Source: Heliopora coerulea (lineage: Eukaryota > Cnidaria > Anthozoa > Scleralcyonacea > Helioporidae). Taken from it: DNA of 64,000 nt. Positions 24,666 to 35,454 of the stretch are shown one piece after another. The position numbers were made by a program, and so were the translations under genes. The notes beneath the pieces are model-generated. The model was not told the DNA's origin, ran no database searches, and saw only the letters and a list, made by a program, of their open reading frames with translations. The stretch spans positions 62,001 to 126,000 of the forward strand of contig JASJOG010000459.1 in the NCBI GenBank assembly GCA_030142905.1. Direction: 5' to 3'. Within the stretch, counting starts at the first letter, position 1, and every line of letters begins with the position of its first letter.

Positions 24666-27600
24666 CCAACAAAATGTAACCAGAAAGCTACACAAGTGAC
24701 TTGAATAAATAGAGTGCTCGATACCATTACAAGTAGAGCGAAAATGACACAAATAGAGACAAATGTTTAGCTGTCGCTACTCCGAGTTTCACGCGCTCTG
24801 GCGATCATCAGGCAACTGACAGATTGTTTAATTATTCATGCAATAAACACTACTGAAATATGATCTATGTTATAGGTTTATGTTATAGGTTTTGTTAGGT
24901 GAACACATTTGGTGAAAAGTTCTGAGCGTCTGTTTATTAAGTTTTTCCCCCGTCGTTTCATTATAGAAAGTTTTTCTTCTAGGCAGAGATTGCATCTTCT
25001 GGAGTTTCCTTTACCAGCCGGAGCGTGTTTTAAAAGTGACCATTTTATGTTATAATCTCGATTGCCACGTTTGTTTCCACAAGACGGAACTTTCTAAGCT
25101 CGTGTGGAAACATAAACATGGCAAACGAGATTATAACATAAAATGGTCACTCTTAAAACACGCTCCGGCTGGCAAAGGAAACTCCAGAAGATGCAACCTC
25201 TGCCTAGAAGAAAAACTTTCTATGATAAAACGATGGGGGAAAAACTTAATAAACAGACGCTCAGAACTTTTCACCAAATGTGTTCACCTAACAAAACCTA
25301 TAACATAAACCTATAACATAGATCATATTTCAGCAGTGTTTATTGCATGAATAATTAAACAATCTGTCAGTTGCCTGATGATCGCCAGAGCGCGTGAAAC
25401 TCGGAGTAGCGATAGCTAAACATTTGTCTCTATTTGTATATATATATATATATTAGCTAAAGATACAGGTATATATAGTAACAGGTATAGATATATGTAT
25501 AGGTATGTGTATGTATATGTTTGTGTTAAGAAGTGATGTTTTACTAAATAGTGGAAAGATACTATGTTTACAAAATGTATTAAGTTCCCAGTCTCGAATG
25601 AATCCGTCCTCTGACCGCGCAAAACGAGAAAAAGAAAACTCAAAAAAACGCGCATTTTCATCATCTCTATCTAGTGAACGCTCGTTCAAATGAACGACCT
25701 CCTGCTTACTTCAAGTCTAAAGGGAATACACTGATACGTGAATGAAATTCTACCAAGAAAATTCCATCTTTGACAGCACTGGTTTGAAGTTCAGTTCAAA
25801 ACGAGCACCTCTTCCTGAGAAAGGAAACATTTAATAAGCACCCAAGACGCTTGTTAAAGCTGTTTTCCTCTAGACAAATCTTATCGCGCGAACCGACTTT
25901 TTTGTTTTGTCTCAGGCTTTCGAATCTGGCTAATGAGAAACTTATTCCTTGGGAGTAAATCACGTATTTGGGAACAAATGTTGTAAATGTACCGGAAACT
26001 AGAACATAAAAAAAAAAGAGACAACTGCCCCCCTGCCCTCTTCCTTCACTCCCAGTTGTGAAGTTTACAGGGAATGCTTTGTTGTATCTTCTCAGGTCTA
26101 TGACAGCAAATCAGCCGAACTGCGAGCTCTAAAGCACAGACAAGAAGAGTAAGTCGAAGACAATAAATCGAAAGTTTTTCGGGGCAAAAGGGAACTTGGG
26201 TCTCAACAGCTTTAGTTGACATAGTCGTAGCTCTTATCCACTTATCCACTTATCCATCTTAAGACTTATCCACTTAACGAGTAAATTGGTCTGGAGTTAG
26301 CCATGGTAAGATAATCAAAGTTGAATTGGAACCGAAACGGGTTAAGCTTGAGGTTTTGCCTCAGTCAAATTGATAATTAACTTTGCAAATTCCTGCCATT
26401 ACATACTGCGTGCTTCACTCTCTCAGAGACTGATTTACACGAAGATTTTCAGCCCCGGCTGAAATTCCAGCCTGATTGACCGGACTGAGATTTCAGCCCG
26501 ACCTTCTAATAAAATACTTGAAAAACGGAGCTCGCGAATACATGAAGAAAGTTTTGGCCCAGTTTGAAACTTCAGCCCAAGTTGAGCTACCCGGGCTGAA
26601 GTATTTCATGTAATCGGGACTTTTTTTCAACCCGGTCTGCTTGGCTGGAAATTTTCCCGCGTAATCAGCCCTCACTCTGCGTCGAATTTTTCTAGGATTC
26701 GTCGTCGTGTGATTCATCGTTTCTATGGCATTGCCAATCGTAATATCTTCGGTGGTCCTCGGGAAGTTACAGATTCGGGAGAACAGGATCCAGAGGCCGA
26801 GGCAGGTAAGTGCGAAAGTTTTTGCATGGTGCACTCACTATGTTAGACTTTAAACCATAAACCTATTTAATTCTCAATCCATCAAACCTGAGGGTTAAAC
26901 TCAAAGGGGTTATGTAATGTTTAAAAAACAAGCAGGAGTGCTTTATCTGAAGTTAAACACGAGGCGATAACCGAGTGTTTTCGATCCGATAAACTACGTA
27001 CTGCATGTTTTTTTGAACGGCTTAAAAAACAAGCTCCTTAATACGCTAATTCGGGAAGAAAGTTTGAAAATTTATGTTTTACAAACCGAAGAAATTGGAA
27101 GAGAAAAGTAAGCTTGTTTTTATCACATATGAAGACACGACACAGTTATGATTGTCCTTTGTATTTTCCTCATGAACTCTTAATGAGTTTTTTAATGTAC
27201 TTTTTTCCAACTTAGTTGGGCTGCAGAAGAAGTATTTCAAGACGTGGCAGGTTGGAAAAGACATCAAGAAGAAAGAACCGTCGGAGAAAGATCCGATCAT
27301 TAACAAAGAAGCTGAAGATGAACTGGAAGAGGTAATGGTATAAGAACAAATTCGCTCCGATCTGATTGTAATTTCATGGAATGTGTGCCCGCGAGCCGTA
27401 CATGTTTTATCGGGGAGAACAAATGTTGAACCTCCTCCGGTCCTTACCCGACTTTTTAGTTTTACCTTTGCGAACACCAGACGATTTTGCACGTCAAGGG
27501 GAGATGTACTGGACAGGGACGGTTTAAATGTTTTTTAAATATCTGTCTCACGTTCTCTTCTTTTCTCACGTTCATTCATTTCGATTCTTCCTCTTCGTCA

Positions 27601-30039
27601 ACGTCTTAACTTGGCATGTTAACTTCACATGACAAGCGAGAGGTCAGTCATCAAATAAGATAACATCTGTTTCACTTATAGGCAGCCGAAGAAGAAGAAA
27701 ATAAATATTTAATTGGTCTTAAATGTTTCTTCATGTTGGCCGGTGGCGTCGCAATGGTATGTTAATAGGTTCAGTTTTAAACTTTTTCGGTAGCCGTTAT
27801 AACAACTCCCCCGGGCCATTAACTGGTGTAACACCATTTGTTATATAGCTAGCGTTTTGCTGGAAATAACACTAACTGCCATTGGTTGAATTGTGGTCAC
27901 GTGGCATTATCTAAATCTAAATGTATCCCGCGTGGGATACAACTTTACTAGAAATACGCGCACTCAACAACCCCTCGCCCACCCTTCCAATATATCTCTC
28001 GAGAATCCAAGTAACAATGATAATTTTTCAAAATTCTCAAAAAAACAAATCCTCCTGACTATAACTGGAAGAGGACATGCAATAAAAAAAAAATCCACAC
28101 AGAATTTGGCCGCAAATAAACAACAATCCAAACTGGAAATTATTTTATATTTAGACTGCTTATACGCATATTTACGTCTAAAATTTCAATTCTGCTTTAT
28201 TAAAACAAAAGTTCGGTGAGAATAACGTTCAACGGTTTAACAAATGGTAGGATGTCCATCCTTACAATCAAATTATTAAACAATGAATGATAGGATCAAT
28301 ACCCTGAGTTATTTGCGGATTTATGGTAATTCGTGTCATTTTCCAATTAGACTTCTCACTCACTTTACCTCAAAGAAAGATTGTTTCATAAGATGACCAG
28401 ACTTTCCGTCCAAAAAGTGGAGCATTCTCATAGGTTATCAAACGGATACCGGCATTATGGACAGCTCATGATTGAATATTTTTCTGACATTATTTTTGAC
28501 TTTAAAAATTGATAAAATATACGTTACCTCAAAGTTGGTTACAAATGTCTTTAAGATCTGCTATGATAAGGGTTTATGCTAAGTATTCATCCGGAGGTAC
28601 AAGACTTTGGTGACGAAGATGAAACGAATTACGAAATCGACGAAGTAAACAAAGAAAACATGAACGAAATCTGCAGTTTTATCGCTGACCAAAAATTGGA
28701 AAATACAAAACATAAAACAAAATACGACAAGCAAACCTTGTGCAAGTTTTGTCGAAAGAAGAACGAGAAAAGAGAAGTAAATAACGTACTTTTTCCAAGG
28801 CAAAACATCAATAAAAAAGAAAAATGGCGTATAAACCTGCAACTCTTGCGTATTTTCAACTAAGCATTCAGTGGCACCTCAACACAAAGGGTTTAACGGT
28901 AAATTTACACACAGACGACTTAAAACTTTCTTGAGAGGCTTTAAACTCCTGATGAAAGCATTACCGATCGAATACGGTAAAGGTCATCATGCACAAATCA
29001 CTCTTGAGGTGAGAAAGACTGAAGCGGACAACTGTTTTGCCGAAGGATAATTTGGTGACCAAAATCAAGTAGTTTTGCAGCGAGTTACCTGGTGGCTGTT
29101 TACCTTGCATTTTTGTTTCGAGCCAGAAATACATCCTAACGTCTTCAGTGGGGCGACATTTCATAGGGAAAAAATCGTGATTGAGGCGATGAAATCTTTG
29201 TGTGGAAAGCGGAGAAAGCATCCAAAGACTGTCATGGCCTGGACAACTCTTCTGGATGATGAGTGTTCTATCCCACTTCCCAAACGATTGACCATGAACG
29301 CTGTCCGCTTAAATACTGCAAAATGTTCAAAAATAATCGTCGTACAGAGATGGATGAACCAGAATCTTCATTCTACTTTACCAATAAACACCAGCAAAAT
29401 CCAGGCGGTAATATTTCGTACAAGAAGTCTCCCTTGGGGAAGAATGAAGTTCGGAAGCTACTTTTGAAAGCTGCTCAAAACAATTCCGTTCGCAGAACTT
29501 GTACTTCAAAGCTACTCGATTCAGACGTACCTGTGATTGTGCAGCTCAGGTAAGTGGTTGGCACAATGTCAAAAGTCCCAAGATTTATACTAATTGACAT
29601 CTTTTCAACTTCAGCGAAGAATGTCGTTTTGATACAGTTAGTCGCTTAGCTAATGTCCTGACAGCAAGCGAATTCCCGTACGTTTCTTGTTCATATAAAT
29701 CAGAAAGAACCAAGACAAAGCGTTACTGCAAAAAGTGAACAGTTGGCAAATGCATATTCCAAGGAGCTAACTTTGAGAACTGCTCTGTCAAGTCATAAAT
29801 TGTCCAGTTATTGAGGTGGCGAAACCAGCCGCAGGCACCAAGAAAGCCATTTCCTTTGCCGGTCTTAAATCATTTACTGGCTTCAGTGTTCAAATAATGT
29901 AAACAACTTGCGAGAGATCCATACAAGGGAAAAAATAACGAGACCAAATCGATTTGCTTCAATACGGTACCTGAGTACGGTTTGTTCATCAACATACCAG
30001 TCCCCGAGCTGGCACACGGCATTTTTGAGTGACCGGAAT

Positions 30040-30091
<52 letters not shown>

Positions 30092-33000
30092 TACACAAAG
30101 ATATATACACAAAGATATATACACAAAGATATATACACAAAGATATATACACAAAGATATATACACAAAGATATATACACAAAGATATATACACAAAGCG
30201 AAAATTTTTCTCCCTAGTAACCACGCGTGTAACAGGACTCCACGCACGTTAAGATTAGTACCCTCGCACCGCGCTTCGCGCGGTGGGCGAGGGGAAAATT
30301 GTCGCCCGAGCGAGCTACCAGAGCACGTGAACACAGTTATAGTGTTAGCACGTGAACACAGTTATAGTGTTAGCACGTGAACACAGTTATAGTGTTAGCT
30401 CGTGATTGAAGCGTGTCGCATCAATTCCCTGCGAAAAATTTCACAAAGTCCAGTAGCAGATAAATGCTTGTTTCATACGATGGCACAATTTTTCCAATCT
30501 TCCTACGATGAAATACGGGATCTTATGGCGGGAAAAGAGTCAGTAAATACACAAAAGGCTGCCAAAAGTGTTGTTGCAACACTCTTTGTATTTTGTATGG
30601 AGGTTTCAGCAGAAGAATCGTCAGCGAAAAACCTTGAGAAACTATCGAGGTCGGAGTCGCTACATAGCAAAACACTTAATGTCTTAACCCTCGGGGAACA
30701 GTAAGTTTTGTTTTCCCTCGGGACGAGACATTAAGTGTACAGTGTCGTGCAAACCCAGTGCAACGCATTCACTCATTGCGAGACAAGTCATTAACATCAA
30801 TCCTTTTTTTCTTCAGGTAACAATCTTTTCTGATCCTATGTGTGACGTTCTTAGTGGAATCACGGATAAGGAAAATAAAAAGTGGGGAGGAAGCTACATT
30901 CCCATCAGTCGTAAGTATACGCCAGTTCATCGTATTAACTACATCGATTCATTTCACATGTGAATTAGGTATTTCATGTGTGAAAACGTTCCCATGTCAC
31001 ATGTGAAATAAAATTTTATATGCGAAAATTTTTCAATTCTGTATGTTTTTCACGAGCGAAATGACGTGTGAGGATTTCGTAAGAGATGACATCATCAGTT
31101 CGATGTCTTCCCTTCGAGCGTCAAATTTCTGAAACAGTTCTATTAACTCATTTGTTACGTATGACTTCATTGTACCTGTCTTCACCCTCTAAGGCAGACC
31201 TGGGCATCTTACGGCCCGCGGGCCTCATCTGGCCGTTTGGACGTCCCTGTCCGGCCCGCGTGAGTGTGAGGTCAATCAGAACATGAATGAAAAAATATTA
31301 TATAATATAATTTATGATGTTCATGCTATACAATTGTGTTGATTTTATTTTGAAAATTGTGCCATTTTTGTTTTATTTACGTGACGCACGCGTGTATTAT
31401 GCATCCAGGACGTGCATGCGTGAACAGACACAAGTGATGTTGGCCAGTTAGCCCTCAAAATTTCAGCTCATGCCAAAAAAAGAAAAGTTGATGCCGTTGA
31501 TAACGAAAAGTTATCGTTGGTTCGGCCCTCCAACACAGTTCAGGTTTCTCATGTGGCCCCTTGTAAAAATTAATTGCCCACCCCTGCTCTAAGGGTTCAA
31601 TTCGATTTCTTTTATTCATTGTTCTTTCATTGTTTTCGCTTTGTTCTTCCACTTGTTCTTTTGTTCTTGATGTCCTGTATACAGACCGCTGACCCTTAAG
31701 TGGTTGAGGCACCTAACCATGGCTATCTTCACTTTTAGCATTCTACGTGTCGTTTGTGGTCACTCCAATTTGCTCCAATGCTTCTGAACTGGTCTCTTCT
31801 CTGCTGTTTGCTGCAAAGAAGAAGAAGGAGAACGTATCCATGACATTCTCACAGGTAGCCAACTTACACTTCACAAAATTTTGTAGTAACCTAATCATAG
31901 TCTAGTCTGTCTTGACGTACATATTTTTAAATTTTTGATAATCGTAAACAGTTATTGGATGACGCTGAGCATGATGTCAAGAATTATCTAGCAGACAGTG
32001 ACAGATGCAATAAGAGATTTGCATTAAGAAGACTCGTACGATTAACTTTCCCAACTGCTGAAGACCATTTTTGCTGTTTTGTAAATCTTGCGGCTTTGAG
32101 GTGGTTACGTCATCAGCGTCCAATAAATTTTTTATTTTGACAGCTCCGTCGAATAATTCACGATATTCGGCGGAAATGACGTCACGGCTTCCAGACATTG
32201 AAAATTAACTGGTGAATGTCGACCAATAAGAAACAAGAATGAAGTTTGAATGTATAATAACATTACTTATACGTTATTATTACTTATAATAATATTACTT
32301 ATATTTTTGTATCCTAGCTGTACGGGGCAGCCACGATGAACAACACTTTGTGTTTGGGGATCTTTTGTGCACTTGTGTACTTCAAGGACCTGGAGTGGTA
32401 CTATTCTGCAGGTGAGGGGGGCATTTACTTGCTGGAGATTGGGAGGGAAATGATATGAAAGAACTTTGCCCGCAGTCACTACAAGAATGATGCTTCAAAA
32501 TGTGATGTTAAAAAAGAAACTGAAAAAGTTGACTTAGTATTTTGATTTCGTTATCAATAGATAAACACAAAAGTTCGTTGATATTAACCTTCTCCATAGT
32601 AAGTTTACTAAACCTCAACATCGTGCATTGAGACAATAGTGGTATTTTATTGACAGTCTTAGAATATACAGGTTGTTTTGTTGAACCAAATGCTAAAGTA
32701 AATCGACCTCCAAGAATGATCATTTAAATCTCAATGGTAAAATCTATCTGACTCTATTGAATAAACTTATTTAACCATTTCGACTGCTTGAATTCTTCTC
32801 TTTTTTTTTTATTCATTTCTAGAGGTGACAGTCATTTTACTGGTGCAGTGGTTTGTATTCTTCATGGGTTATCCACTTACATACAAGGTAAAATTTTCGA
32901 GGCTTCCTACGTTCCTTCTTCTCAAGCAAATGACCCTGCTTAATATTACTTTATTACTAGTTCAATACCGGTCAGGGGCTCATTAAAATAATTCCTAGCA

Positions 33001-34358
33001 AGAAACGTTTTCCCGAATAATTTTTAAGTCTTTCTCAGTACGAATGCGCATGTATGGGAACATGCGCACTTCACACACTTAAACAGCAGTCCTCCAGCGA
33101 ACTCGATTTCCATATCTGGAATGCTAACTCGCAGTCATTTGCTCGGGCAAAAAGTGAAGCCAAGATGACCACCCATGGAGGGAAATTTTGGACGTCAGTT
33201 TCAGTCCTCTTTGCGGTCTTGTACGTCAGTTCCAGTCCTTTGCACGACTTTAATCTTCAGTTTTTGTTTCGTTCGACTTCGAAGACATTCACAACCATGA
33301 AAAAAGTGTATAGGAGAAATATTACTGAAACTATTTTACATAATCGAGTATTTGAAAGGATTAATTACTGCTGTGTGGCCTGAGAAGTGTGCTAAATTGT
33401 CTAAAGATGGTGAACTAACGGTAAAAAGAGGACGTGGATTTATTAGTTTCCTAAAGTAACTATTTGAAGCCGTGTTATCAGGTTTCTCAATAATTTGGTA
33501 ATTTAATTTCGTGAAAATATATATAACCTGCAACTCGGTTGGACGTCTTCGAAATATATTTTAAATTCTTAAAGTCATTTCTACCTTGTGAAGAAATATT
33601 TCTTGTGAATTTTCACAAAAAACTTTTCAGGAAGGTGTAAAAAGTGGCGTGGGAGACTAAGACTGGCGTACAGGACCGCGTAGGGGATTAAAACTGACGT
33701 ACAAAATTCCCCTCCATGGGCGTCCGTCTTGGCTTCACATTTCATTAGCTAGTTGGCATTCCAGATAAGGGAATCGAGTTCACTGCGCTCCACCAAATTC
33801 AATTCATCGAGTCACTGATTCTAAACAAATATTGGACATACTAATGCTTCCACACATGGTAATACGTGTCATAAGTAACCTTCTCTTGTGGTGCGAGCTA
33901 GCTAGCTGTTGGCATTTGCCGTTGAGGCCTGGGTCGACAAGTCAAAATTTAAGCAGCGCAAGAACATTAAAATGTTCGAATTCAACTTCCATGACAACGT
34001 TTTTTAAATTCTCCAATCCGGCAGTCAATCTATTATTGTTTCTTCCAGTGACGTCTACGTTACAAATCTTGAGGTCCATGTTTAGTTATCCATGTGGTTT
34101 CTAATGAATGAATGAATAACTTTATTTACCGAGGGTGACACATTACAGTTGAAAACTGTTAGACTTATAAACTAATAAAAACTAATAAAAAAATAAAAAA
34201 AGACTAATAAAAAACTAACTATATTTCTTAATCTTGTTTATCTGACTTTTTTGTATTTTCCCTTTCAGTTGTGGAAGTTGATCCCTGTTGCCTTCTTCTA
34301 CGTGTTTTCTATTATTCTGGTCGCGATCTTAGAGAGTAGTGCGGTTGGTTGGAAGTGA
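16151..34358 (+). CDS. NCL/CAX-like cation-calcium antiporter (CaCA superfamily), 17 exons
   Basis: Seen: exons 16151-16219, 18483-18566, 19164-19233, 20568-20615, 21329-21431, 22221-22353, 23022-23089, 23187-23328, 26096-26148, 26696-26805, 27216-27331, 27682-27756, 30817-30910, 31739-31854, 32318-32411, 32823-32887 and 34269-34358. All have GT/AG borders and agreeing phases, giving 509 codons plus TGA. A signal peptide ([17 protein letters not shown]) is followed by hydrophobic spans. The alpha-1-like repeat is [15 protein letters not shown] (~97-111), then [19 protein letters not shown] charged cytoplasmic-type loop (~240-345) includes runs of Glu and Lys. The alpha-2 repeat is [13 protein letters not shown] (~397-409). 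Known: paired alpha repeats form the ion path of CaCA exchangers, and the layout resembles plant NCL proteins. I see no EF-hand in the loop. Inference: exchange of Ca2+ for H+ or Na+ across a membrane. Confidence 0.85.
17310..18000. repeat. Large imperfect foldback plus a third partial copy (intron 1)
   Basis: 17310-17580 is an imperfect reverse complement of about 17583-17845. A third partial copy, in the orientation of the right arm, follows at about 17850-18000 (shared GATGATGTTGAC and TTATGCTGGGCA blocks). It is non-coding and looks like a foldback element with a nested or tandem partial duplicate. Confidence 0.85.
20101..20452. mobile_element. TIR element (~350 bp) in exchanger intron 3
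   Basis: The left end GGTGTTTACATGGAAGCAAG matches the reverse complement of the right end (GGTGCTTATATGGAGGCAAG) at most positions. Internal GCCCTCTT.GTAGGG motifs recur in both orientations. It appears to be a non-autonomous DNA element. No clear target duplication was found. Confidence 0.65.
21115..21169. repeat. 23-bp perfect palindrome
   Basis: Arms 21115-21137 and 21147-21169 are exact reverse complements around a 9-base loop, within exchanger intron 4. Confidence 0.95.
21462..21540 (-). repeat. Degenerate CCCTAA-type repeat
   Basis: Imperfect hexamers such as CCCTAACC, CTCTAACTTAACC and CCCTAACCCTGACC directly follow exon 5. The related but distinct CCTAAT family occurs at 50590-50940 and 60948-61050. 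Confidence 0.75.
23790..23990. mobile_element. Foldback MITE, full form of the 7395/9341 repeat
   Basis: About 23790-23870 is the reverse complement of about 23900-23990; both carry GTTTGGATCACAGTATCCAAA-like cores. The right half is the same family as the half copies at 7395 and 9341. Related but weaker sequence lies at 23460-23640. Confidence 0.75.
24440..24663. repeat. GGTATA-rich and (TA)n microsatellite
   Basis: Degenerate GGTATA units grade into about 60 bp of TA dinucleotides. A similar TA/GGTATA stretch follows at 25436-25530, so the Penelope-like pair sits inside this simple-repeat region. Open frames across it are artefacts of the repeat. Confidence 0.95.
24749..25437. mobile_element. 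Inverted pair of Penelope-like element 3' ends (~335-bp arms)
   Basis: Arms 24749-25081 and 25103-25437 are close reverse complements around a ~21-bp centre. The right arm encodes on + a fragment ending at 25308 with [29 protein letters not shown] and [12 protein letters not shown]. This matches the pattern I know from the C-terminal part of Penelope-like element proteins (after the GIY-YIG region). The left arm encodes the same on the minus strand. Both carry a shared 3' non-coding tail. Not functional; a truncated head-to-head insertion or foldback. Confidence 0.75.
26425..26660. repeat. CAGCCCGGCTGAA-rich inverted repeat block
   Basis: Several CAGCC.GGCTGAA motifs recur in both orientations, with TTTACACGAAG near the left and TTTCATGTAATC near the right. 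It resembles a diverged TIR element and ends just before exon 10 (26696). Confidence 0.5.
26918..27040 (+). repeat. Dispersed repeat related to 50175-50285 and 43440-43500
   Basis: Contains AACAAGCAGGAGTGCTTTAT and CGAGTGTTTTCGATCCGATAAA. The reverse complement of the same order of motifs is found near 50175-50285, and a partial reverse copy near 43440-43500. Non-coding interspersed family. Confidence 0.7.
28576..29800 (+). pseudogene. Crypton-like tyrosine recombinase relic (DUF3504/ZMYM-type)
   Basis: Three frames contribute fragments. N-terminal: [20 protein letters not shown] (28666 on). Middle: [18 protein letters not shown] (~29070-29130). C-terminal: [28 protein letters not shown] and [18 protein letters not shown] (29350-29540). 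Their order matches a Crypton-derived recombinase family that I recall being common in cnidarian genomes. The HxxR box appears as NSVRR, with Asn where the catalytic His is expected. Stops and frame changes separate the parts, so it is dead. It lies wholly within exchanger intron 12. Confidence 0.75.
30041..30197. repeat. (TA)n followed by eight 14-bp units
   Basis: About 40 bp of TA is followed by eight near-identical copies of AAAGATATATACAC. Long open frames on both strands here are repeat artefacts. Confidence 0.95.
30260..30293. repeat. GC-rich palindrome
   Basis: CCCTCGCACCGCGC and GCGCGGTGGGCGAGGG face each other around a TTC centre, giving a strong hairpin just before the 25-bp tandem repeat. 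Confidence 0.8.
30322..30405 (+). repeat. 25-bp tandem repeat, three exact units plus a partial
   Basis: Units at 30322-30346, 30347-30371 and 30372-30396 are identical, with a partial unit to 30405. Each contains the palindrome CACGTG. Confidence 0.95.
30402..30704 (+). other. Unrecognised 100-codon open frame in exchanger intron 12
   Basis: The frame from 30402 includes [18 protein letters not shown] and later [19 protein letters not shown] do not recognise it. The [10 protein letters not shown] stretch vaguely recalls the N-terminal part of Crypton-like recombinases, whose relic lies 600 bp upstream, but this is weak. Probably not a host gene. Confidence 0.25.
31195..31586 (+). mobile_element. 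Non-autonomous hAT-type element with perfect 8-bp target duplication
   Basis: Ends CAGACCTGGGCA and TGCCCACCCCTG form hAT-like terminal inverted repeats. The octamer CTCTAAGG flanks both ends (31187-31194 and 31587-31594). Near the right part a start (31470) opens [14 protein letters not shown], which resembles the N-terminus of hAT-type transposases, and is then cut off. It is an internally deleted derivative inside exchanger intron 13. Confidence 0.9.
33083..33794. repeat. Inverted repeat pair (~150-bp arms, ~420-bp spacer)
   Basis: About 33090-33240 (ATCTGGAATGC, GTGAAGCCAAGA, CCCATGGAGGG) is the reverse complement of about 33650-33790 with moderate divergence. It lies in the last exchanger intron and is probably a foldback or composite MITE. 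Confidence 0.8.
34113..34150 (-). mobile_element. Possible retroposon 3' tail
   Basis: On the minus strand the sequence reads TGTAATGTGTCACCCTCGGT, then AAATAAAGTTATTCATTCAT. This looks like a LINE or SINE tail. An A-rich simple stretch follows at 34165-34225. No body is visible. Confidence 0.35.
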
Positions 34359-34407
34359 GCTGTATCAATGATTTTATGGAATTTTTTTGTGAAACGGTAA
34401 CGATAAT

Positions 34408-34702
34408 ATGGAGATTGCGTAGCCAGGTTGAGACATGATTAATTTTTGAGACACGTTCTCTGACTAAATTTATTAAATATACAAGCTTTCGACTACCTAA
34501 CTGTAGTCTTCGACAGGCAAGAGTGACATAAATTAATGGCATGTAGATATTTATAGGTGCGTAGTTTCGCAATTCAACACGCACCTATAAATATCTACAT
34601 GCCATTAATTTGTCACTCTTGCCTGTCGAAGACTACAGTTAGGTAGTCGAAAGCTTTTATATTTAATAAGTTTAGTCAGAGAACGTGTCTCAAAATTAAT
34701 CA
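34408..34702. mobile_element. Foldback element with 12-bp target duplication in the exchanger 3' UTR
   Basis: Arms of ~126 bp (34436-34561 and 34578-34703) are near-perfect reverse complements. The 12-mer GGTAACGATAAT occurs directly before (34396-34407) and after (34703-34714) the element. It begins 49 bases after the exchanger stop, so the mature mRNA may carry a long hairpin. Contains TCGACTACCTAACTGTAGTC. Confidence 0.85.
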
Positions 34703-35448
34703 GGTAACGATAATGTTGTTGATAGTGGCCGTAAGGTTTTCGATATCACTATCTTTTATTTGACAAATACAAAATTGCTCGATTGTCTCTGTGCTGTGAT
34801 AGAAACATGAATGAAGTCATTTCAACCAGAAAAATGCTGAGTGAAAACACGAGGCGTAGCCGAGCTGAAGATAGCATCTAATACTTATTTTCCTTTGGAA
34901 AGAAAATTTAATGCTTCTTTGCCTTTGGAGTTTAAATACCGTGAAATCAGTAAGCTGTCATGAAAGCTAATTTATTGAATCCTTTGTTGTTTCAGCCTTT
35001 CCTCTGTGAGCTAGCTAGTTTTGGTACAGCAAATTGTCGTGACTGCGAATGATGAAGATCAGCTTTCTCAGTTGTAATTGAAATGTGTAACGTTATTGAA
35101 GATAAACAATTTTGTTCACCTTATTATTGGCATTGTGATGCCCAACGTCTTTTTTTCAATGGTCACGCACTCTGATGCAAAGCGCGCTATTTAAACATGT
35201 GTTATGCATTTATACTTTGTCATAAATTTGTTTCTTCGCAAATGAATTTTCCGTAGAATACATGGACACATTGTAACGTGCATTATACATTTGTACTTTG
35301 CCTACATTTGTCTCTTTGTAAGGGAATTTTTCATAGAATACACGAGTACATTCAGATTGTAACATGTAACATTTTGTACTTTGTTATACATTTGTCTTTT
35401 AGTAAACGATGTATTTTTCCTTGAAGTCGCGGGCAGACTGTGACTTAA

Positions 35449-35454
35449 AATAAA
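35449..35454 (+). terminator. Candidate poly(A) signal for the exchanger gene
   Basis: An AATAAA about 1.1 kb after the stop. This would leave the foldback element inside the 3' UTR. The choice is tentative. Confidence 0.4.

Noticed and set aside
24381..24752. Open frames over 24381-24752 rich in Ile/Tyr/Thr
   Set aside because: They are translations of the TA/GGTATA microsatellite.
29870..30334. 154-codon minus-strand frame rich in Tyr, Ile and Cys
   Set aside because: It is a translation of the TA run and the 14-bp tandem repeat.
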